From Citrobacter portucalensis (GTDB taxonomy: Bacteria > Pseudomonadota > Gammaproteobacteria > Enterobacterales > Enterobacteriaceae): a DNA stretch of 52,418 nucleotides. The translations under genes were made by a program, and so were the position numbers. The notes below the pieces were generated by a model. It worked only from the letters and a program-made list of their open reading frames with translations. It was not told the DNA's origin and ran no database searches. The stretch spans positions 1-52,418 of the forward strand of contig NZ_MVFY01000021.1 in assembly GCF_002042885.1 (NCBI RefSeq), written 5' to 3'. This document shows, in pieces, positions 52,357 to 52,418 of the stretch. How positions within the stretch are numbered: the first letter of the stretch is position 1; each line of letters starts with the position of its first letter.

Positions 52357-52418
52357 GGAGAGTCTGAATTTATTCATTATTTCTCCTCCTATATATTAAC
52401 CATATATTATTTATGGAA

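Overview
This window is a 52.4-kb piece of an enterobacterial chromosome, collinear with the nar-tyrTV-galU-hns-adhE-opp-tonB-trp-topA-cysB region of Escherichia coli and Salmonella. The proteins are close to E. coli but not identical. The H-NS C-terminus and the trp leader peptide (MKATFVLHGWWRTS) look intermediate between the E. coli and Salmonella versions as I remember them. I read the organism as a close relative of Escherichia/Salmonella, perhaps Citrobacter or a non-coli Escherichia; the species is not settled.

Layout. 1-6946: narGHJI, respiratory nitrate reductase A, behind an exact FNR-box promoter and closed by a strong terminator. 6957-7717: a REP/BIME element, then the two-gene tyrosine tRNA operon (minus strand) with tRNA-3'-end repeats of the rtT type and a stringent-type promoter. 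7799-14170: purU and ychJ (minus), rssA and rssB (plus), galU (plus), hns (minus), tdk (plus). 14407-18219: adhE (minus) divergent from ychE. 18991-24724: the oppABCDF peptide permease, with a hairpin terminator and an about 127-bp repetitive element between oppA and oppB. 24770-25606: a voltage-gated potassium-type channel with a C-terminal zinc ribbon. 25644-31043: yciU, cls, yciY, yciI, tonB, yciA, yciB, yciC. 31442-32080: ompW. 32502-35760: an accessory block of a yeeN (YebC/TACO1 family) gene, an unrecognised 91-residue protein and a membrane diguanylate cyclase. 35793-42523: the trp operon (minus) with leader, attenuator and TrpR operator. 42597-52307: rnm/yciV, yciO, rluB, btuR, yciK, sohB, yciN, topA and cysB.

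Most of the window is core genome. It combines anaerobic respiration and fermentation (nar, adhE), cell-surface transport (opp, tonB, ompW), global regulation and topology (rssB, hns, topA, cysB) and tryptophan synthesis. The differences from E. coli K-12 as I recall it are: no kch between cls and yciI, but a different channel after oppF; no yciEFG between ompW and trpA, but the yeeN/small-protein/diguanylate-cyclase block; and no IS remnant between tdk and adhE. I found no CRISPR array, prophage or intact insertion sequence, and no clear sign of a wholly new multi-gene system. The best candidates for undescribed biology are the ompW-trpA block, the zinc-ribbon channel and the oppA-oppB intergenic element.
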